From assembly GCF_963678635.1 (NCBI RefSeq), contig NC_087065.1:59360754-59424753 (forward strand): a stretch of 64,000 nt of DNA, in the 5' to 3' direction. Numbering within the stretch: the stretch's first letter is position 1; every line of letters begins with the position of its first letter. This DNA comes from Symsagittifera roscoffensis (lineage: Eukaryota; Xenacoelomorpha; Acoela; Convolutidae). Below the pieces are notes generated by a model. It searched no databases, was not told the origin of the DNA, and saw nothing but the letters and a program-made list of their open reading frames with translations. The position numbers and the translations under genes are program-made. Positions 24,802-37,204 of the stretch are shown piece by piece.

Positions 24802-25598
24802 TTAAAATACCTTAGTGAAACCAAATTGCTTGAGAGCATCACTTTTTTTGGATTGATTTACGAGCCCAAATAAATTATCACCTGATAATACGTGTTTACT
24901 AGTGTAGAAATTCGTTACAAGTACTAATTTCAAAAAATTGGGACTAATTTTGTTCTGACCATTGAAAAATGGGAAAAAACTTTGTGTTCGGGTCTGTTTT
25001 ACTTTTTTTTGTTTATTACGCAAAATCAAGTACGGATTGCAATGATTTGATTGATATCTCTTTGTAAAGCCCTTACATACGAGATTCGAGCCAAATTTCA
25101 AAAATTTATAAGAAGCTTTTTCCCAGTGTCGTGAAAAAAAAATATTTAAAAACATGCGTACAAAACGAACCTGCGGTGTTTTTATTGGCTTGAAAGCTTT
25201 GTTTAAATTTAGTCTTATTTGGATAATCTTAATTAACGTTGAGTTTTTAAGCCCCTTTTTGCAATCAATTTTTTTTTATATTATTATTATTTTTTCTAGT
25301 TTGCTTATTTTAGTATGTCTGTCGAATATACCTTATCCCCATTTTTTGTTCAGCCGTTTTTATCACACCATTCCAAAAAAAATGGAACAAAAATTCGAAA
25401 TTTTTTTTAAAACAATAAAAACCAGCTATCAATGTTTGTTTTGTTTTTGTTGTTTAGTTGATGTCAATGCGATTTTAAACAATGCTACTTTACTTTCATC
25501 AGTTTTAGTTGTTTTACATTTTTACTTCGTAAAAGAACTCTTACTGAAAAAAGACATATCAAGAAAACAACAGCAAAAAGAAGTGAGCTCCATTTCAT
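24802..25598 (-). CDS. Candidate secreted 140-residue protein, two exons
   Basis: Exon 1 (25598-25545) encodes MKWSSLLFAVVFLICLFS, a good signal peptide, and ends exactly in phase 0 at a CA|GTAAGA donor. Exon 2 (25170-24802) opens in phase 0 after an accgcag acceptor and runs about 122 codons to a stop. It contains CKGFTKRYQSNHCNPYLILR and ends KQFGFTKVF. The intron would be 374 nt. I recognise no domain. The oppositely oriented 149-codon ORF at 25154-25603 is very Phe/Leu/Ile rich and looks like its shadow. Confidence 0.4.
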
Positions 25599-26478
25599 TT
25601 TGATATTTTTGTTGTAAAAATTGCTTAAAAAAGAGGTCATAAAAGCCAATTTTGGAACAATACGAGGCCAATTTGGACATTTTGGGAGTTTTCAGCGGGT
25701 TCTACGGCCGAAATCACTTTTATCCCGGATTTTGCAACCTTACTACTTTTGTTTGATCTTTTTTGCTGTTTTGGTACACTGTACCGCTCCAATTCCTTTC
25801 GAACATGAGCAAGATTACGGAATCCGACACAGAATTTGTAGAAGCCGGAATCATTTGTGGAAAATTCAACCAAAGAGTAAAACGTGTGTATAGTAAAATA
25901 AAGATGTTGCGGAATCCTCAACTTTACGCAGAATTCGAAATTAAAAGCAAAATCCGTCATTTGTTGGTGGAATCCTCATTTTGTTTGTAGATTCCAGATA
26001 CACATTTTTTGGCGCTTGAATTCAAATCCTTAATTTAACAGGAGTTTACCTACGAGAAACGTTTTCTTTTAAAACTTGTATTTACTAGGTGGTCACCAGC
26101 AAGTCCCAACTGAATAACTGCTAACAGTTAAGCAAACTCAAATTTCGATCGCAATTCTTGTCAACTTACCCCCAACCTCGTTTTCAGTTCCTGCCAACTG
26201 ATTGAATTGAAGTAAGCTAATTCATCGACCTCAGTTCCTGCCAACTGAACAAACAAATTGTGCCAATTTTGTAATAAACTCTAGCAATTTGTACACTAAT
26301 TCATCAGTTCTTTTCAGTTTGATTTTGTTTTTCATTTTTACCTTGATCTTAGTATTTTCACTTAGCGAACAACTCAGAAGCGATCAGAACAGTTTGATAA
26401 TGGATTATTTTCATGAATAATTTTGTGTTTTCGAAAGTAACTTTAATTTGTCATTTCATCAGTTTTTACACGCTTTAT

Positions 26479-26695
26479 CCAGTTTAGTTTTTGTATGAAA
26501 GGGCCGTCATATTGAATGAGTCGGCCTAATTTTAGGATCAACATTGCACATTGCGTACAGAACCAAAATACGCCAATTTTAGACCCTTATTCCCAGTTTT
26601 GTTTTTGCATGAAAGTGCCGTCATATTGAATGAGTCGGCCTAATTTTAGTACCAACATTGCATAATGCGTACAGGACCAAAATATGCCAATCTAG
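26479..26695. repeat. Two tandem copies of about 105 bp
   Basis: Copies at about 26479-26586 and 26594-26695 share gccgtcatattgaatgagtc, cggcctaattttag and aaaata-gccaat words with few differences. Confidence 0.9.
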
Positions 26696-26957
26696 AAAAC
26701 AGTTAAATTAGAAGCAAATAAAAATGAAAAAACAAATAGTTCAAGTAGTTCATTATAAATCTGTTTAAAAATAATTCTGGGGTGGATTTGATTTTATTCT
26801 TGCAAAATACATTTCGGTAGTTATCCCTGTCGGCATATCTAACTCGGCAAGTATTTATATGGCATCGGAATGTCCTCATAAAAAACTTCTGTGCTTGTTG
26901 AACTTGAGAGTTGTGATCAGAGTGTCCAGCTCACATTCGTTAATTGCTGGCAACAAG

Positions 26958-27097
26958 TCACAAGTTTTTCCCCAAATGCAAAATCCCAACATTAGTGGCA
27001 TCAAAAAGTTTTGAGGTTACATTACCCAAAAAATTGGCAGCACACTCCGTGGAATATGAACCAGCGGCCCTTCCAGTCACTGCTGTAGTTGGAACGC
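26958..27097 (-). CDS. Candidate exon, unrecognised
   Basis: The minus frame reads VPTTAVTGRAAGSYSTECAA then LGNVTSKLFDATNVGILHLG, closing with TGA at 26958-26960. Base composition is richer in G+C than the flanks and the peptide looks like a folded protein. Acceptor-like ctacagcag lies near its upstream edge. There is no paralogue in the window, so support is composition only. Confidence 0.3.
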
Positions 27098-27139
27098 ATC
27101 ATGCCTACGCATCTCTTTTTGCCGTCATACGTCGATAAA

Positions 27140-28757
27140 ATTTGGCTGTTTGGGTAGAAGATATCATAAAGATAGCATCTATTTTTGTTCCACAAGTTAG
27201 GAGCAAAGGATTAAATCAATTTTTTTGGAAACTTCAATAATGAGTCAAGTGCAAAATACAAAGAATTTTTTTCAGCAAACTCCGCCAAAACAGCACGCCT
27301 TCACAGATGCTGCATTTTTGATGGAGGTTAAACCAAAAAAAAGCTCGTTTCAATTTGCAATCGGTTTATAAAAATGTACACGGAGCTTTTCTTCAGCACG
27401 CAAGGTGAACCAGGCTATCTATAGTCACAAATAACCAATTTGAATGCAGCCGAGTGAACAGGCTGTTATTAATTAGCAACTATTTAAATGTTGACCAATT
27501 ATATCATACTATACTTTTAAATACACTTTCGACACAAGGTGGAAACTTCAACGGAATGTCGCTATCTGGCGGTTGAAAAGATCAAGGTGATTTAAAATTT
27601 TCTCTCGCGTTTTTTTCTGTTTTTTTTTCACAGGGCATCGGGCTCTGAGGGTTTTATTTCTGTCTGATTGAAAAGTTTTATCAAATCTTTGCACAGTGAC
27701 TTTTCTGCTCGTTTCCTTGTTTCGATATGTGACTTCTTTCTCAAATAGGAGTACCCACTTTATAAACTTTCACTGCCTGGGGGTTTAAGTCCCGCAGTAT
27801 CCTAGAGTTCCAACAAAACTGACTGAGCACTAGGACACAAAAAGGTCGTTGTTGATTATAATCACCTTTTTAACACTTCCAGCTTGTTCTAAAAAGACCA
27901 TCGAGGCCAGGATTGCTTCCTGGCTTTGAACGATTGCTTTTCGAAACCTTCTGGTAGCAACAGATGCATCGTTTTGTTTTCGGATTTTTTATTGGCTCAA
28001 ACTATTTTCTGATGAATGAAACGCTTAATTGTTTTTGCAGCAACCGCTGAAAAATTAAAAACACTGCATATTTCCAGATTAGAATGATGGCAGGAAAACC
28101 TCAAAAAGTGCTTCTTAGCAAAATACAAAGAAAAGTAAAACCTGAAAGAACTGCTGAAATATAGAAAAACTGGAAAGAGGAATTAATGGAAATTAGTAAT
28201 GAAATTGAAATGAGGTGACTAAACAACTAAAGGGAGGTGATCGCATCGGTTTAATGACTAAATGGCTTGTTTAAATCAGAGAGTGACTTAAGTTGTGATT
28301 TAATTGACTAATGGCATTTTCCCTGATGCAGCATTTTTTGCTTGATTGATAAAGACTTTTTCACTGATAAGGAGTATAAAATGCTGAGAACGCATGCAGT
28401 GCTACAAAACAGGAAAAATGGAAAAATTATAAGCAATTGCTAGACTCTACTCTTGACGATCCTTTTAAAATTGGTGTTTTTGATTGAGTTGGGTGTGGTA
28501 AGCATTTGAGTGCATCGTAATTGTAAGGGGAGCATTTAGCCGAAAAATCTCAAATCATTCGCCGCAAAATTTCAAAATCGAAATCTTTAAACCTCTTCTT
28601 GTACTCAACATCATTTGCATGTGTTCGGTTCATCGAACTGTTTAATCTCATAGAATCACTTCATCTCCAAATCCTTCATCTCATCGAGTCATTTCTTTCC
28701 ATCGGAAATTTTCATCTCATTTTGTCCTCATTCTTCTGAAAGTCTCTGTAATCATAA
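27140..28757. other. No supported gene
   Basis: I see nothing firm here: no conserved frame, no repeat pair, only moderate AT richness and scattered short ORFs. Confidence 0.4.
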
Positions 28758-28925
28758 AAAAAACCGAACGTTGATAGCTCATTACCAGTGCCTACAATTT
28801 CTCTATCGAAAAATGTTGTGTCTACCAGTACCTCTGTGTTTCCGTCACCACTCGCCAATACCGAGACAACAACAAAGAAACCAACGGTAACGGAAGCCCC
28901 TTTGTGTGCACCCCGCAACCATTAA
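28758..28925 (+). CDS. Candidate Thr/Ser/Pro-rich exon
   Basis: An open plus frame of 55 codons includes NVVSTSTSVFPSPLANTETT and TKKPTVTEAPLC before TAA. Such Thr-Pro-rich stretches before a cysteine are typical linkers in secreted or mucin-like proteins. G+C is higher than the surroundings. No start codon, so it would be an internal or last exon. Confidence 0.3.
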   Translation, partial: KKPNVDSSLPVPTISLSKNVVSTSTSVFPSPLANTETTTKKPTVTEAPLCAPRNH

Positions 28926-29462
28926 ACTCGTCGATGCTGCCGACATGTGGGCATCCGCATACCACTCTGCGAGGTCCATTCAGGCCCCTTATTATTACAC
29001 CTGCATGAATCACCTCTTTCTAACCAGGGAATTCTAAGCTACCTGGGTTTTCATATGTCGGTATCACCATATCCAAAATCACCATGGCCGTCGGCATGTC
29101 GTCTTTATCGCGAAGCTGAAAAAGAACAAGCCTACTTCGATACTCGAAAAAAAACTGCGAACCACAAGTTTACCAAGATATGCAGCACCAGATATCCAGG
29201 TAGATCATTATAACATTTTGAGAGGAGCCCAATGGGAATAGTGGTTTAGCAAAATAGATCTCACGGCATCATGGAATTCAATCCGTAGTCAATTTAGAGG
29301 GCAAAGTAAATTTTCAAATTCAAAGTAGAGATTTGATGAACCCTAAATCCATCATAATGAATCATCACATAGCATCCCTGAACCAAGCAAAAAATGATCC
29401 TCAAGACGCCAATTAAAATCCGGCCCGACTAGTACAGGTTAGCATTTGTACTATACGAAGGC

Positions 29463-29884
29463 GTGGCCTCTTTTGTAGAGGGGCAGTATGAACTACGTTG
29501 TTCAGCGGCCATTTCGGGACATAGTGACGAGTCAGTTATTTATCAATTCAACTGGTCGCAGAATTTTGAATTGCCCCACTGTTTGAAACGCCATATATTT
29601 AATTATAACGTGTCTAATGGAGTCCAAAAACTTGTTAAACACAAAACAATCAGACATGAAATTTTTTCCAGTTTTCAATTATTAGCGCCATTAATCTCTA
29701 ACAGCCAAAACGATCTCTCACACGCAAGGTTGTGAAACATATGCGTTTGTCTAGCAGCGAGATGGAGAAGCTGAAGAAGCTTGTTTTAGAAATTCAACTT
29801 AAAATGGATGGCTATGCATATGAAGAGGTTAAGCAGGCAGTGCGATCCCGCCTAAGCTCGCACAGATATTCGTTTAGCAGATGA
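29463..29884 (+). pseudogene. Coding remnant in two frames, unrecognised
   Basis: The first frame (29463-29735) is open for 90 codons from a GTG, with ESVIYQFNWSQNFELPHCLK. A second frame (29741-29884) starts MRLSSSEMEKLKKLVLEIQL and ends at TGA. Both have balanced, protein-like composition and abut within 6 nt, so a single coding region with a frame change is likelier than two genes. No family is recognised. Confidence 0.35.
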
Positions 29885-30058
29885 CGAAATCCCTTGAGCT
29901 GTTGCTCATCGTTCGCAACTAAAAATGCAAAGTTTTACTCGACGCAGAATAGAGCAACCAATGACCTAAAGAGTGTGATTGGTCATGCGTTGGTCAACTG
30001 AATGGTAGATCGAAGAGAAAGTTTCAGCAACTTGAGAATTCCACTAAACTGATACACT

Positions 30059-30219
30059 CTGCAAACGACAACGAAAATTTCTGTTATTATGACGTGTAGG
30101 AAGAGCTCATGAGTCCTGTTTTCAATAGGAGCTGGATCGGTATGCAAACGACATAGAAAAATTCTCATTTATGGTGTAGAAAGAACTTATGAGTCCTCTA
30201 TCCATTCAGAACTGGATCG
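30059..30219. repeat. Two diverged tandem copies of about 80 bp
   Basis: Both copies begin gcaaacgaca, carry the words ttatgacgtgtaggaagag/ttatggtgtagaaagaac and atgagtcct, and end with gctggatcg or actggatcg. Confidence 0.8.
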
Positions 30220-32185
30220 AGATGAGTGATGAGAATCTTCCTATCTATCTTCCTATCTATTATAATTTCAATGACTCTTTTTTTTGAAAAAAAAATTTAG
30301 TTATCAAATTGACATTCTTTTCTAGCCACTTTGACTGCTTTGCACCCAAGTAAAAAGGATGACATTTTGGCGTAAAATCACAGCAGAGTATTCATCAAAA
30401 TCAAAGTCGACCAGTAAAGCCTCCCGCAAAGAATTCTTAGTGAGTACGTCATGGTATTTGCGGGTCTACCTAGGTGCTTCATCGATTCCAAAAATGAAAA
30501 CTGCCTCATCCAAAAATGAAACTTTTTTCATCCCAATAACTTCAGTCATTTTTTCTAACTCTTTTTTTTTTTTTAGTTTTTTTACCGTTCACATAATCTT
30601 TTTTTGTTCTATTTTTCTTCTGTTCTTAGTTTCTTTGCAATTTACATGACTCTGACACCTCTGCTACCAGTGACTCCCGCTACCTCGCGATTAATCTTCG
30701 TCAACCATCGCCGACCTCAATCGAGACCTCCAGAGAACAAAGTCACCCTAAACGGTTTAAAAAACGAAAATTGAAAACACGAGGGAGTCGATGAAACAAA
30801 ATTAGAGTCTAATTCAATCCGAAATAACCGATCGATTTCAAATACCAGCCAATCCCGAACAAGTATAATAGTTCGTTGTTATTTCGTCTTGAGTTTTGAT
30901 TTGATGACATTTTGATGTCTCCGGACAAATTATATACTATTTTCGTACAAAGCTTTATTGAGCTTTCAACTAATCGTTTACAGAGTTTTTATAACTTTTA
31001 GCAGTTTTCTGATGAAAAAAAACGCTTTTTTCGTTCGTAAATTCCTCTTTGTTTTTTAGCTAGTTATTTATCACGGTGGTTATACCAAAGAGCGGATACC
31101 GCAATAAACTAGGAGGAATCCGCTTAAAATTTGGTAGCCCCACATCCGGAAGTCACAGAGACTCATTGATGCCCAAAACTGATACAATTAGGATAGTTTG
31201 GTCCCATAAAGTATAGTTGAGTCTCATGAAAAACACAAAAAAAAAGGCTGTCCGTATTTTTGAAGACTTACAGACCTAAAAAATTTACCTCTTGTTTTGA
31301 TTTTTACGGGCCCAAATAACATACATAAACCCCATATTTTGTTCCATCTGTTCTTTTGTGGATCTTCTTAACTACTTTTTCGTATGATACCTTTTAATTA
31401 ATCTCTTCTTCCCCCTCCGTGCAAAAAAAAAGCAATTCTTCGCATTTGATGATTGCATGGTTAGTTTTCCACTTCTCAAAATTACCCTTTTTGCATTGCT
31501 GTTGGTTGGCGCTGTCTCGTTGTTTTTCAGATAAATTTTTTAAAGAATTGGCTCACATAGTACAATAGGGCGTCAAGTTACTTTAATAATTTTGAAAACT
31601 AGCCGACGAGACCATTCGATAACCGTGTACGTAACCTTTTCCTAGGGCTATACTGGCCGACATGGTCACATGTTTCTGGTGCCTTTGTATATGCATACCG
31701 TTTCTAAGGTTGTTGCTCTTGCAGTAGCCTCGTAGACTCTTGAATACGTTGGTTCCGTTTGTTTCGGCTAATAATGGTTAAGTCTCGTCTCTGGTCCAGT
31801 GTTCTTGGCCCAAGTTGTGATAGGTAGCGCATACCACTAGCATGGGTTAATTGAACGTCATTTTAACACTGAACTCATCGGAAATCATTTGTTGTGCTGT
31901 TTTGACGTCAGGGATCCTCCTTCAAGCTAACTAGTCTTTTTCCAAAAGAGTTTTCCCACTCCTTCGTGCTAAGTGCGGGGAAGGTCTCAAGCTACACAAA
32001 AAATTACTTCAGATTCAGAATCTGGGATCTGGGCAATGTTTCAGTTCCATATCTCCTCAGAGCCACGAGTGCAGAAAACTTGTTATTACAAGCAACTTAG
32101 TTCGGATAGTACCACCTAAATGATGGATCCTATAACCATAGCATGTCGTGCTACAATGGATTCCAACAAATAAAGTCGCAACCCA
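30220..32185. other. No supported gene
   Basis: ORF 30359-30649 begins with reasonable composition but ends in a Phe-rich tail from a T-run. It is not listed as a gene. No repeats stand out. Confidence 0.4.
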
Positions 32186-32365
32186 GATAGCAGCAGACTT
32201 GCTCAACCTTTCTCTCTAATGCAAGGATCGGAAATCACCAATTTTCTGACAAATCTGGACATATACGAAAGACTGGTTTCTCCTAAGTCGTCTCTGACAT
32301 TGCTTAGATGGCTATGTGAGCATTTGCCGGATTTGATGAGCCAGCAGAAGAAAAAAAATGGATGA
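32186..32365 (+). CDS. Candidate last exon, unrecognised
   Basis: The plus frame reads QGSEITNFLTNLDIYERLVS then PKSSLTLLRWLCEHLPDLMS and stops at TGA 32363-32365. The helix-like, balanced composition stands out from the flanks. An upstream stop in frame and an acceptor-like caacccag suggest it begins by splicing. No family recognised. Confidence 0.35.
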   Translation, partial: DSSRLAQPFSLMQGSEITNFLTNLDIYERLVSPKSSLTLLRWLCEHLPDLMSQQKKKNG

Positions 32366-32775
32366 ATAATGAGTCTTCGTTATGCAATTGTCCTCCACCC
32401 CGCATATTCCTTCTTTGAACAACCTTTTTTGCATTTGACTGGCTGTTTCGGGAGTATTTCCCCAGAGACTGCGTATATTTTTACTCACAAGAAGCTGCGG
32501 TAAAATTGTTCTTACGGGATTATTGTTCTTACGGGATCAACCCACAGATCAGCACTGAAACTTGATTATAGATATATCCTTGGTGGTGATGCATTGCTGG
32601 TTGTTTCTAAGAACTTTTGGCATGAGACTAGGAGAGGACATGCGAAACCCTCACAAACCTATTATACGCATCTGTTATTTGGTTGAGCCAAACAATTACT
32701 TTCTTCCATACTCCATTGAAGATAGCTTGAGTCTCGACGCTAGCCTCCTCTCATTCTTGCTTTTAAGCAATAAAA

Positions 32776-33222
32776 TCAGTGCATCAATATCAGAAAAAAA
32801 AGAACGCACCCACTTTTCCACACTTTTCTGTTCCTTTCACCGAGACGCAAACGACTGTTCCTCTCGTCGAGTATTACTTTTTTTAACAGGTTGGGCATTG
32901 CCTCCTTTTCGGATTCCACTATCGTTTTGTCGAACGTCTTTTTCCACTTTACACAAAAATAAATAAATTGGGTCCGCAATTTTTTCCAAAAAGTCGTACA
33001 AGAGGATGGAGGCGAGGCTGAACAAGCTGATCTGCATCTTTGGATGTGGAAAAGAATTTTATCGACTGGAGCATTATGACCAATAAGCATTTGGGGCTCA
33101 GCTTGAAGCCGTAACAGCCCTCTCAAACTCCGAAGAATTACGTGTTTGTGCGGGGCTTTTACGATGGTCGCCAAATACTTTTCAAAAATACACAAAATAG
33201 GACAAAGCTGGTTTGAGCTCAT
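32776..33222 (-). CDS. Open frame of 148 codons, uncertain
   Basis: It starts MSSNQLCPILCIFEKY and runs to 32776 in DNA with less extreme AT content. A second minus frame in the same place (33037-32837) contains LEKIADPIYLFLCKVEKDVR, which looks at least as protein-like, and a plus-strand ORF overlaps both. One of them may be an exon or a transposon remnant. I cannot choose between them, and no domain is recognisable. Confidence 0.25.
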   Translation of the reverse strand: MSSNQLCPILCIFEKYLATIVKAPHKHVILRSLRGLLRLQAEPQMLIGHNAPVDKILFHIQRCRSACSASPPSSCTTFWKKLRTQFIYFCVKWKKTFDKTIVESEKEAMPNLLKKVILDERNSRLRLGERNRKVWKSGCVLFFLILMH

Positions 33223-34488
33223 CGATTCTCGAAGTCAGAAAAGATGTGTGCCGTTTTAGATAAAATATGAACAAAACAAGTAAATTTTGATGTTTTATTA
33301 GATTCAAAATATTTCACCACTAATCCAGTTGATGTAGAAAACGTCCGCTCCTGTACACACAAACAAAACAAACAAGACGAGGCAGACGACAAGTAGAACA
33401 ATAATTTGATAAAAATTAAAATGAGAAAAATCAGAAACACGATCAGTAAGATGACGAGAAAAACGACCAGCAAGACGATCTGGTACGAAAAGGAGCAGGA
33501 TACAGTAAGAAGATCTACTCAAACAGAATCCGAGTCATGCATCAACAACCAATGACCAAAAAAAAGCACCAGCGACAAATTTGTGCAAAAGTAAGACCGA
33601 AGACATATCCCGATTGACAATTTTCATGGTGAGTGAAAAAATACTGTTTTCAGTGCGTTAATTCATTGTATAATTGTCCAACATTTCACTCTGTAGTTAT
33701 TTTAAAAGCTCTGTTTTACCACTCCAACTCATTGGAAGACAAAGTAGCATGTACTAACATCTCGAAGTAACAGAGAGATCCAAGGGTGGCTATGAGAAGA
33801 CTCACATTTGCAACAAAAAAACTTCTGACATCGATGGTGTTTCTTCAGACGACGGAAACTAGTTGTCCATTAATGGGTCAGCTTTGTCAATTAAGAAGGT
33901 ACCTCCTCTCGGGGTAACCAATGGAACGGTTTTGAGAACAAATTGTCTTCCCCTTGTACCAGATCCTGTATAATTTCAAGTCCTCTTCCCGACGTACCTC
34001 TTGAACCAGTTCTGATGTTAAATCAACTACCTATGGATCGGATACCAAAAAACAAGCTCTCGGAAACAAGAACACAGTCTCGAATAGGTTTCAGGCATTA
34101 CCTGTAGCACCAGTGACAGTCATATTGACGTGATTCTTCCAAGCGTAAATCTCGATCTGCGACAGAGATTGAGAATTAAGCACCTCTGCCTAATTTTAGC
34201 TCAAATTCAATTTAATTTTTTTTGGCAACTTTTTTTTTTCATTCTGTTAGATCACTGCCGCCACACGTCTGATAGGGTGCTTCCTTTTGGCTGATCATCA
34301 TAAACGATTTGGACCGACATATTTTTTGCCAACACAGAGCCTTGTTTGTTCCAGAGGCGAAATTTATCATGGAAATCAAAACCCATCTATTAGGGCTTAT
34401 GAGTGTCTGTCAGCTTAGCAGCCCTAAATAGGGGACAATTTTTGACAAACAACTGAGGGGTTACCTCAGAAGCTGGAAATAAACGGGA
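33223..34488. other. Mostly non-coding, one weak exon-like frame
   Basis: A plus frame at about 33973-34104 (contains VPLEPVLMLNQLPMDRIPKN) looks protein-like over about 40 codons. Nothing else was seen. Confidence 0.3.
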
Positions 34489-34769
34489 AAATTAATTAGT
34501 TTCTCAAGTAATAAGCATCTATTTATCACCGAGTTGTTTTTTCTAGCGACATCAACCGTTACTTTTTTGTTCAATCTTTGGACGACTTACAATCATTTGA
34601 GCCAGCATATATTCAAACTTTGTACTGGAAAAATTAATTAGTTTCTCAAGTAATAAGCATCTATTTATCACCGAGTTGTTTTTTCTAGCGACATCAACCG
34701 TTACTTTTTTGTTCAATCTTTGGACGACTTACAATCATTTGAGCCAGCAGATATTCAAACTTTGTACTG
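34489..34769. repeat. Tandem duplication of a 142-bp unit
   Basis: The unit from attaattagtttctcaag to tttgtactgg occurs twice in a row with almost no differences (one is catatattc/cagatattc). This is a very recent duplication. Confidence 0.95.
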
Positions 34770-35237
34770 GAAAACGGTTGATGCTTGTGATTCCTTGTCA
34801 CTTGCCAATTGAATTTCGTCAGGAAAGTGTCATTGTGACACATACAAAAAGATAGTTTGAAGAAGTCGAAAATAACGTTGAAGGCGACAAGCAGTCTACT
34901 GATATCTCAGGATGGTGCAAAAAAGGCAATTCACCAATTCTTTTCCTGTACATCTAAGTAAATTTTGTTGAAAACTAAAATAAATTTTTCCTAAATTTTT
35001 TACCGGAACTGAGATCTTTTAACTTGCGAAATAATAGTAATTTTTCCAAGATTTTACAGGTTGTAATTTGAAAGAACATCGAAAGGCAGTGTGCTTGTAA
35101 AAGACACCGGAATTTTGTTTTGTATTTCAAGGCTGCAAGCTATTCTTGATTTTTATTCTCTTTTTAGACTGCAACACATTCTACCCTATTGGCCCATCGG
35201 CCAATAGGGTAACAAGCAACTATTCAAAAAAACTTAG

Positions 35238-35522
35238 CTGCATCAGTCTCTGGGTTTGAAATCGACGTTTCCTGGAGATGACCCTTGTTGTGATGCTGGA
35301 GGATGTCAAAAGGTTGTTTTGATGGAGCGGAAGAACAGCGTTATGCCAACTGGCATAGTTCACATGCCTGAAACTTACTCAGGGTCCATGGATCAGTCAG
35401 TTTCATCCATCGTGGACACCTGCTGGCGGCCAATTTTTACACATGAATCGAAAGACGTTGAGTCTGCTGCCACCCGGAATTTCGATGCTGCTACCCGAAA
35501 CTCCGATTTTGGCTCTGAATGA
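35238..35522 (+). CDS. Candidate terminal exon, cysteine-containing
   Basis: The plus frame follows an acceptor-like aaaacttag and stays open about 94 codons to TGA. It contains FPGDDPCCDAGGCQKVVLME, VDTCWRPIFTHESKD and a duplicated AATRN. G+C and codon use differ sharply from the AT-rich flanks. No domain is recognised. The CC-x-x-x-G-G-C cluster could suggest a secreted protein, but that is speculation. Confidence 0.4.
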   Translation: MHQSLGLKSTFPGDDPCCDAGGCQKVVLMERKNSVMPTGIVHMPETYSGSMDQSVSSIVDTCWRPIFTHESKDVESAATRNFDAATRNSDFGSE

Positions 35523-35739
35523 GCTTATGGTGCATCTCTGAATAATTCAAAATACTTAATTGCTACAACAAAAGGATCAAAAAAGTTATAACAATGGGAC
35601 ATGATGCCGCCCGATCAATAAGTAGATCTGAAAAATGTTGGGTTTTTAAGGAAGGCCTTGAGAAAGTCTTAGAGAAACACCTTGCCCAGATAATTTGCGA
35701 AAGACTCCATCAAAGACTGAAGTACTAATTTCATATCTC

Positions 35740-35955
35740 AAAAACTGCACCCAGTTTCACTACCTATTTTGAAACACTGAATCAAAAACCCAGTTTCATC
35801 GACACAAACAGTGAGGTACTCAAAAATATCGAATCCATAAAACCGCAAATATCCAGTTTCAATATCCCATGTACTGAGATACTCACTTAGTCTAAAAAAA
35901 CTTCAGACAACCAGCTTCATCAGCTCATTTCATCAGCCCAGTTTCATCAGTGAGA
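35740..35955. repeat. Cluster of degenerate ccagtttcat repeats
   Basis: At least six variants (acccagtttcac, acccagtttcatcg, tccagtttcaat, accagcttcatcag, cccagtttcatcag) recur over about 210 bp. Confidence 0.65.
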
Positions 35956-35959
35956 TTTA

Positions 35960-36900
35960 TACGGAAAAACTAATGATGAGATTTTGTAATTTAGCCGACA
36001 GCACAGAAAATGGTGGTGAGAAAAGAAGTGAAACGTCATTTTTGACGTCAAAGTGGGCCTTGCCGCCTATCTTTGCCAAAAGGTGATTTGCCACCATTAT
36101 CAGTGAAGAGGGTCGAAAAAGTGTCTAGGAGAAAGATAGATAGTTAAGAGAAAATTCCCTTTATTTGGTTGTCTAGAAACGTTTTTTGAGTTTAAAGATT
36201 AATCGTCCTAAATATCATTTTTTTTCTTTAGATGTCTTTTTGTGTCCATCATCTTGTGTTAAAACTGGAAAAGTCATGTTGAATTAATTAAAGTTCTAGG
36301 GCCGTTTTTTCTATCAATTGTAACAGATTGATTATGGTTCCAATTTTTCATCACGCAGTCACAGTAACTAACTGTATTATTGAACTTTGTAAGTTTGATA
36401 CGAATAGTTTGTTATTACAGAACCTTTCGCCAATCTGTTTTCTCGAAAGAGCGCTGAAGCAAAATAATGTTTGAGTGCTTTGGAACTACCTAAGCGTTGA
36501 TTGCCGACGACGCATCTCTTTGTGCAAAATACACAAGTGCCGGTGTGCGCTAGAGAGCTTAGATGTTTTCACTTATAGGCATTTGTTGCTTTTAACCTCG
36601 TTAGTGTTGGTCTAACTGAATAGGGGCCATGTGAACAGCCCCTCTATTTCATTTTTGAACAAAACGAATGTTCACAAAAAACTTAACACAAGAACGTCTA
36701 TCCCCCTTCCACCAAGTCAATTATTTTTCACTTCTAGAAAACACGACATTGACACAGGTGATTCAGATAGTTTCGATGCTTTCACTGTGGATTATGGTTT
36801 ATGGATTCCCTTTGTATTGGTATCCGCTGCCAACTTTTAGCCGATTATATCATTAAGGTTCAATCTATAAACAAATTTTTAACTCAGAATCTCAAATAAC
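35960..36900. other. Mostly non-coding, one weak exon-like frame
   Basis: A plus frame at 36631-36840 (contains HDIDTGDSDSFDAFTVDYGL) looks protein-like but has no other support. Confidence 0.3.
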
Positions 36901-36962
36901 AATGCTAATTTAATTTCAAACTAATTTATTATAATAAATTTGTTTGAAATTAAATTAGCATT
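36901..36962. repeat. Perfect-looking 62-bp hairpin
   Basis: The left arm aatgctaatttaatttcaaa pairs with tttgaaattaaattagcatt across an AT-rich loop. Confidence 0.9.
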
Positions 36963-37009
36963 ATTAATTAGCAGTTTTTTTTTCAAATGAATAGTTACCA
37001 GAACGGTCA

Positions 37010-37204
37010 GTGACAAGGGACTTGTTCGCAATTGCAAAATCAGAATTGAGCAATAAGTCATTCCTTCTACCAGGATTGCACAGAACTCTACTACGTCATT
37101 ATCTCTACCAGAATTCTACGTCATTTCCTCTACCAGAAAATGACGTGCAGATAGTTCCTTCCAGAGTGCCATTCCAAAACGTATTACTCAATTCGCACTA
37201 AAAG
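37010..37204 (+). CDS. Candidate exon with internal short repeats, weak
   Basis: The plus frame opens at GTG and ends TAA, with KSELSNKSFLLPGLHRTLLR. Its middle is made of ctctaccaga...tacgtcatt units repeated about three times (about 37062-37136), so part of the openness may come from the repeat. Function unknown. Confidence 0.25.

Noticed and set aside
25154-25603. 149-codon plus-strand ORF
   Set aside because: Highly Phe/Leu/Ile biased and antiparallel to the better supported minus-strand signal-peptide gene model.
27770-27850. Possible tRNA-like stretch (gtttaagtcccgcag)
   Set aside because: No acceptor stem or complete cloverleaf could be drawn.
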